From NCBI GenBank assembly GCA_037074615.1, contig CM073563.1, positions 17,158,501-17,222,500 of the forward strand: 64,000 nucleotides of DNA, read 5' to 3'. Under the pieces are notes generated by a model. That model saw only the letters and a program-made list of their open reading frames with translations. It was not told where the DNA came from and searched no databases. The translations under genes were made by a program, and so were the position numbers. Source of the DNA: Leucaena leucocephala. Lineage: Eukaryota; Streptophyta; Magnoliopsida; Fabales; Fabaceae. Shown here in pieces: positions 58,141 to 64,000 of this stretch (the stretch's first letter is position 1; every line of letters begins with the position of its first letter).

Positions 58141-58148
58141 TAGATGAT

Positions 58149-58759
58149 ATGCCTGTTTAGAAAACTTATACATCTAAGTTTTAAAACAATTTTTAGTCTA
58201 AATTTTAATTTAAAACAATTTAAAATAAATAATTATATTTATCTAAAAAATGTTTTGAACTAAACCATAGTTTAAAATCAAAATTTTGAATAACCTACTG
58301 AGACTAGTTTTTAGAACAGTAAAAGAGTTTATGGATTACCTAATTATTATTTTACCCTTATTTTGTCTTACACCATTTTTTCTCTCTATTATTTTTTTCT
58401 CCACCCTCTCCCCTCTCCCCTCTCCCCTCTCTCATCTTTCTTCTCTACCATTTCTTTTTTCTCTTCTCTCCTCTCTCTTCTCTACCATCTCTCCTCTCTT
58501 TTTCTCTTCTCCACATTTTCTCTCTCTCCTCTCTCATATTTTTAATAAAATCACACCCTTTCTAGTAATTTTTTAATTATAAAAGTAATTCTGATAATAA
58601 CTATTTATAAAAGTAATTATAATAATAACTATCTAAATACTCATTTATTCAAGATAACTTTTTTTTCTATAAACTATTTTCTAAAAACTATTTTTTAAAA
58701 GTTATCCAAAATTTATTTTTTTTATAGGTGCTTTTTTAAACTTTTATCTACATAGGCAC
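58149..58759 (+). mobile_element. Family X element, copy 3
   Basis: Lies 8 bp from copy 2 in the opposite orientation. AGAACAGTAAAAGAGTTTAT matches copy 1. A CCCTCTCCCCTCTCCCCTCT tract fills the middle. Frames at 58,286-58,576 and 58,363-58,545 are CT-tract artefacts. Confidence 0.7.
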
Positions 58760-58998
58760 ATGGATAATTATACCAAGGCGATTTGGATGGTTACAATTGA
58801 ATTTTGGAGGGAAAAAATAACTTTATCTTGTATGGAGCCCAATATAAGGCAACACTGTTCTTATGAACAGTAAAATGTGAGAATTAGAGCCATCTTGAGT
58901 CTTATTATGGAATCGGCTTGAGTGATTTTGATTTTATAGTTATATTGATTTTGATTTTATCATCTACCCCTTTTCCATTTATATTCTTTCTAATAGGC
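58760..58998. other. Short non-coding gap
   Basis: No gene. Contains a duplicated TTGATTTTGATTTTATMRT (about 58,925-58,960). Confidence 0.4.
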
Positions 58999-59026
58999 TC
59001 TCTCTCTCTATATATATATATATATG
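58999..59026. repeat. CT/TA microsatellite
   Basis: CTCTCTCTCTCT followed by ATATATATATATATAT, directly at the left edge of family X copy 4. Confidence 0.85.
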
Positions 59027-59568
59027 GACCTATTTAGATAAAAATTTGAAAAAGAGTTTATTAAAAAAAAAGAATTTTTGAGCAGCTTTTAGAAAAAAAT
59101 TCTGAAGAAGAGCTTATAAAAAAATAATTTTAAATAAATAAGTGTTTGAATAATTATTTTTAAAAATATTTTTATTATTGATAATTACTAAAAATAGTAT
59201 GATTATTAAATATAGGAGAGATAAGAGATGATAGATGATGTAGAAAATAAATGAGAGTGTGTAAAAAAGAAAGGAGAGAGGAGAGAGGGTGTAGAAGAGA
59301 GAAGAGAGAAAATAGAAGAAAAAAATACAGGTAATATAGTAATTAGTTAGTCCATAAGTTTTTTTACTGTTCCATAAGCTACTTTGACTAACTTATCTAA
59401 AATATTGGTTTTAAATCATAGTTTGATTCAAAAATATTTTTAAACAAATATAGCTATTTATTTTAAAATTTTTCTAAACCTAATTTTTGCCCAAAAGAAC
59501 TTTTAAAACCTAAATTTTACTTAAAAAAACTTTTAAAATTTAAGTTGTAGAAAAAACCATACACACAC
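59027..59568 (-). mobile_element. Family X element, copy 4
   Basis: GGACCTATTTAGATAAAAAT to AAAACCATACACACAC. It shares TAATATAGTAATTAGTTAGT, CTGTTCCATAAGCTACTTTG and the GAGAGAGGGTGTAGAAG purine tract with copy 2 in the same orientation. Confidence 0.75.
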
Positions 59569-61563
59569 TATATATCCTCTTGAAACTTGCCATAAACCCC
59601 ACAACTCCATTGAAGTGATATGGCAACAACCCAGATGTACAGTAACCTGGATTCCTTAAACAACAAGCTGTTTGTTTATATTTCCTTGCGTGCTACAATA
59701 TACATCTTCCCAGTTAAACACTCACGTGCCATGAGAGATTGTGGACGCTAGGAAAAAGACGAGTGGAACTGATGCAATCACAGAAAAGCAACGCCGACAA
59801 CATGAGGAAGAAAGAGTGTACACTAAGGTGGTCAATAGGCTTTAATTAATTTTTTTTAAGAATTTATACTTGAAAAGAGTGGGTTGACACTTGACTGAGT
59901 TAAACGATGATGCGTAGAAATAAGTTCATATCACAAAAATTGATTGAAAAACTAAATATAAATAATTATCTAACTTTTGTCCATATTGAATTAGAATGAT
60001 TTCTTGTTGAATTGAAGTTGCATTATACAAATTTTGATAATTAAAATATATTGTTTATTTGTTGTAAACTATATTATCTATTCTATGAAGGATTTTGGGT
60101 AAGAAAAGAAAGTGTGTATCTACTTTGTAGACATAATGTACAGAATTCTTCCACGTTCATCTTATCACCTCAAATCATCTATTCCACACGATATAATTAA
60201 AATCTTCTATTCAAATTGTGTTCCACAGCAGATAATATCAAAGTGAGATGGAAAGAATGTGAGAACGTGAAAGAGACTTGTGTAACTCAACCTTTACGTA
60301 TGATTCCTCCCTTAATATAAAGCCCCTTGCTTTTCATAATTTGAATTTAAAATTTAAATAAATATTATATAATAAAATTATCAATGAAGGAAATTCTATA
60401 CAAATTATTTTGAAAAACTTCTTAAAAAAATATCACATGAATTCTGAAATTTGAAAGAGATCATACTAATATATAAAAGAATATATTAATGATAAGTAAC
60501 AATTTAAGATTTTAATATTTGTAAAAAAAGATAAAAATATTCCTAAATTGTATTGATTATACTAATAATACAATTGATAACTCATGTAATGATTTTAATA
60601 ATTTTAATAATAAGATTTATTATTTTATTTAATTAGTATTTCAAGTAATTAAATCAAATTTTGAGTTGTTTTATAATAATTTTAACTATTTTAATAATAA
60701 AATTTATTATTTTTTAACTAGTTCAAATAATCCATCAAATTTATGAACATTTATTATGCTACTTACGAAAGTGACAATATATGAAATTATTTTAACTATT
60801 TTAATAATAATAATAAAGTTACTATATTTTTTCTTATAAATTAAAGGTATTTCTATTTTTTTATATAAATATTAAAATTATAAATTAATATTTATTTTAA
60901 TATTTATGATCAATATATTATTTTATATTTTATAATAAATTTTTTGGAATTTCAATATTTAAATAGATTTTTTTGGGATTTTTCCAATTGTTTTCACTTA
61001 AAAATTTTTATAAAATAATTTTCAGAAATAAGGTATCTCGAATGAATACAACTCTTCGACCGATACTCGGCTTGATCTGATCTGTGAGTGTGAGGCCCAA
61101 CTAGCTAGGCGTGGGACACGTGTATACCTCCAGGTCTTTCTCATTATTCGTCTCACCAACCTAATAGACTATTATTATGTCACTCAAATATTTAATGATT
61201 CCTTTGATTTGAAGTCACATTACATCTAACTTGGAAGGGTATTAAACTAATAATTAATAAATTTGAATTTAATTATTATGTTTAACATTTAATAATTTTG
61301 CTTGGGGATTAATTTTTTGGGATCCTCACTTGTTATTTTTAAAAGATTGAAGCTTTTATAAAGGATTGCTTTGATTATTGTTCTATACTTATAATGGTTC
61401 TGTAAAATTGTTTCTTATAATATGTTTAGCAATAAAATTAAAAAGAAAATACTTGGATTGGCAAAAACAATTTGACTTTAAATATGACATATTATTCATA
61501 ATTTGTAAAAATTATAATTTTTTATAATTTATAATAGATAAAACTTAGATCAAGTTATTTATA
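59569..61563. other. Non-coding AT-rich stretch
   Basis: No gene. An imperfect direct repeat built on TTTTAATAATAARATTTATT and AATTAAATCAAATTTTGAG occurs at about 60,590-60,810. A GC-richer patch at 61,050-61,140 has no recognisable content. Confidence 0.45.
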
Positions 61564-62540
61564 GACCCATTTGTTCTAGTTTTTACATAAGAGCTTATGG
61601 AGAAAATCTAAAGAAACTTTTATGAAAAAAAGCTTTTAGAAAAAAAATGATTATGAAGAAATAAAAGTTTAGATGGTTATTAACAGAATGACCTTTGTTA
61701 TTGGCAAATTCTCAAAAAGGGTATTAGGTATATTATATTTTTAATTTAGTGGGTCCCACCCAAATATCTTTATCTTATCTTTCACATCTTCCATCGTCAT
61801 ATCTTCTTCTTCATCATCTACATTGACGAGATATTTTGCTACGGAAGCTTGTAGATTCTTCTTCCTATCCCTACCACGATCAGATTCTTCTTCTCTATTG
61901 TCACCTCATTCTTCTTTCTTTACCTTCGTCGAAACCTCTGCAACCTAAATACATCTGTCATCAAGTGCGTTATTGGTGGGTATGGTGATCGTAGAAGCTT
62001 GCAAATCTAATGTGGGTAAATATGGAGATCAAAATGGAAGTTGTCATCCTCACACATCGAATCCTCCTCCAACATCCTCATTCCTCTCTATTGGAACCTC
62101 TACAATCCGAAAAATCCATTATCACTATCTTAGAAGACGGTGAAACAACACTATAATTTGCCATCATTCAATCACCACGCCACCCACCCTCTGCCACTCT
62201 ATTCTGTCACAAAACCAGTAGCACTCCATTCATCTTTCCACCTCCATTGGTCTAGCATAACATCACAAGACAACGACGGCAATAGAAAGAAGGCAGTGAA
62301 GCAGAAAAGAAGAAAGAGAAGAGAAGAGAGAGTATAAAAAAAATAAGGATAAAATGATCATTTGATATCCAAAAGCCCTTTTACCCATCCATAAGATATT
62401 TCCACAAACTTATTTAAAACTATAGTTTACTCTAAAAACTCTTCTAAATATTTAAAGATTGGTTATTTTATTTTTAGCCCAAAATATAGGTTGACCTAAA
62501 TAGACTTTTCAAACCATGGTTTAGATTGAAACCAAATAGC
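61564..62540 (-). mobile_element. Family X element, copy 5, with an internal insertion
   Basis: GACCCATTTGTTCTAG to AACCAAATAGCC, with the family blocks near both ends (GTTATTGGCAAATTCTCAAA; AAACTATAGTTTACTCTAAA). The middle (about 61,780-62,290) is longer and less CT-pure than in the other copies and may be inserted DNA. The frame at 62,140-62,337 has no recognisable domain. Confidence 0.6.
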
Positions 62541-63164
62541 CATTATATCTGTTTTTTACAAGTACATAAACACATTCTAACAACTATTAATAATAATAAA
62601 ATAACAAGTGTTTATCTGATAATTTATAAATCTTAATTTACATTTTAGGAATTTATACAAAAATTTATAAATGTTATAGTTTATAGGTAAATTTACAAGT
62701 ATACATACATATTTTAACAACTAATAATAATAATAATAATAATAAAATAAATATGATTGAAAAATTTAACTTAATGAATATAAATAACTTGAGCTAAGTT
62801 GTATCCCTTATAATTGTCTTATTTATAAAACCTAAAACTAATCATCTAGCTTTGCCGGCAACAATAACGGGCTTGTGTTGATCAGCTTCATGCATAGCAC
62901 ATAAATACTTATATAATTTCATTTGACATGTGTGTATTAACTAACTTATATTATGCTCCAAGCATAACATGAACATATATATAAACACAAAACATATTAA
63001 TTATATCTTTACATAAAGAAACTTCTAAGAAGCGATTTGGCATAAATGGCTTGTCTTATGCTCCAATGGAACAATGCTATCCTTTACACTACACTTTTTT
63101 AATAATCAGTTGCAATTATAAAAAGTAAACACAACAGATTTATATTATAGGTTAAGTTGTGTCT
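62541..63164. other. Non-coding AT-rich stretch
   Basis: No gene seen. Short (AAT)n run near 62,725. Confidence 0.45.
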
Positions 63165-63440
63165 AATATTTTAAAATATTTTTTTAAGTATGTTTAGTAT
63201 CCTAAAATATTGTGAAGCATCCACTATCCCTAAAATACTTTTTTAATACATCTATCACCTTAAAGTATTTTGTAGTGCAATTTTACTCTTAAATTATTAC
63301 TTTTTTTAAGAGAAACTTTACCCTTAAAGTATTTTATTAGAAGCAATTAACTCTCAAAATATCATTTAAGGAAGGGTACATCTAGCATTCAAAAATATTT
63401 TTTAATAGTAATATTAGGGTACTGGATACATCTAGAAAAA
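63165..63440. repeat. Degenerate tandem repeat, 28-35-bp units
   Basis: About eight units built on CTTAAAGTATTTTNTAATNC with a variable tail (ATCTATCACC, AATTTTACTC, ACTTTACCC, CAATTAACTC). Confidence 0.6.
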
Positions 63441-63689
63441 TATTTTAACAGGATACATCTTCTGTACGTAATTAAAGAGTGCACATGGGAATGTGGAGTT
63501 CGCTAAATTGTGGATCCCGCTAACATAATAAAAGGTGCCCTCACTCGCACAAACACACACACGGGAGTAGATCCTCTCATAAGTATATTCTTTTAGCATT
63601 CTTCAGTATTTCTGATCTTGTCCGTTAAAAAATGATCTAAAGGCTCACAGTACACTGTTCTCAAACATTGATCTTCTCTCTCTCATCCG

Positions 63690-63858
63690 CTTCTCTCCCC
63701 TCAACCTTCCGTACACCATGCACTTGTGAACAGATCATCAGGCAAGGGCGGCAATGGTCACCCTGAGAAAATCGACCTTATTTGTTGGCTTTTGGGTTCT
63801 TTCTTCATCCTGCTTGGCTTGCTATATCTCGTTCTCTAAATTTTACATTTTGTAGGTA
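63690..63858 (+). CDS. Possible 5' exon of a host gene running out of the window
   Basis: After a long AT-rich region, the last 350 bp change character: a pyrimidine-rich leader (TCTTCTCTCTCTCATCCGCT) and then GC-richer text. ATG at 63,755 opens MVTLRKSTLFVGFWVLSSSC, a hydrophobic start resembling a signal anchor, which stops at 63,854-63,856 beside a GTAGGTAACC splice-donor-like site. Another frame without ATG gives GHPEKIDLICWLLGSF and FILLGLLYLVL, also membrane-like. I do not recognise either. It could be a first exon, a leader exon with an upstream frame, or nothing. Confidence 0.25.
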
Positions 63859-64000
63859 ACCGCGAAACTTGAACCTCTTTTTATGCGCTCATCTATTTAT
63901 CTGTTTCTTTGTTAGGGAGCTAAACTTTTCATGTTTTTTAACTTGATTTAAAAATTCAGTGTTCTGCTTAGCTCCTTCAAGCTTAAATTCCTTGGTAAAT

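Overview
This window is AT-rich nuclear DNA from a flowering plant, most likely a eudicot. The evidence is the set of plant-type transposons: a chromodomain-carrying Ty3/Gypsy element, SIRE-like and other Ty1/Copia remnants, a CACTA element with the plant two-gene layout, a Mutator-like element, Stowaway-type MITEs and tRNA-derived SINEs. I cannot name the species. No intact host gene is visible. The only candidate is a possible first exon at the extreme right edge (about 63.69-63.86 kb), and it is weak. Nearly all long open frames are transposon proteins, most with nonsense or frameshift damage, or are open only because of simple repeats.

Layout. 1-7,164: the 3' part of a Tekay-like Ty3/Gypsy element (gag, protease, RT, RNase H, integrase, chromodomain, polypurine tract, 3.2-kb 3' LTR), cut by the left window edge. 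7,784-21,661: a minus-strand LTR of a second Gypsy family, split by a CACTA transposon (about 8,920-21,234). All recognisable CACTA genes lie on the minus strand: TNP2-type transposase, the second CACTA gene (Transposase_24-like), and a spliced Ulp1-like cysteine protease. 23,446-31,446: a degenerate LTR split by a Mutator-like element (about 24,040-29,890). That element holds a Ulp1-like fragment on the plus strand, a transposase zinc-knuckle remnant on the minus strand, and a 21-bp minisatellite of about 1.7 kb between them. 31.6-35.6 kb: small elements (two Stowaway-like MITEs, a CT-rich inverted-repeat element, a third MITE, a SINE with target duplications, and a pair of SINE-like repeats). 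37,159-40,602: a minus-strand solo LTR of the same family as the first element, with perfect GAAGA target duplications. 42,100-53,610: a three-level nest. A SIRE-like Copia solo LTR contains a Tekay-like LTR, which contains a rearranged Gypsy element bounded by AGTCA duplications. 53.9-56.1 kb: decayed Copia pol plus 3' LTR. 56.1-62.5 kb: a MITE and four more copies of the CT-rich element. 62.5-63.7 kb: AT-rich non-coding DNA.

These elements are separate insertions, not a pathway. The most notable shared theme is that two unrelated DNA transposons (CACTA and Mutator-like) each carry a Ulp1-type protease. Boundaries supported by target duplications are reliable. Boundaries of the decayed elements are approximate, and all family assignments come from motif reading by eye.
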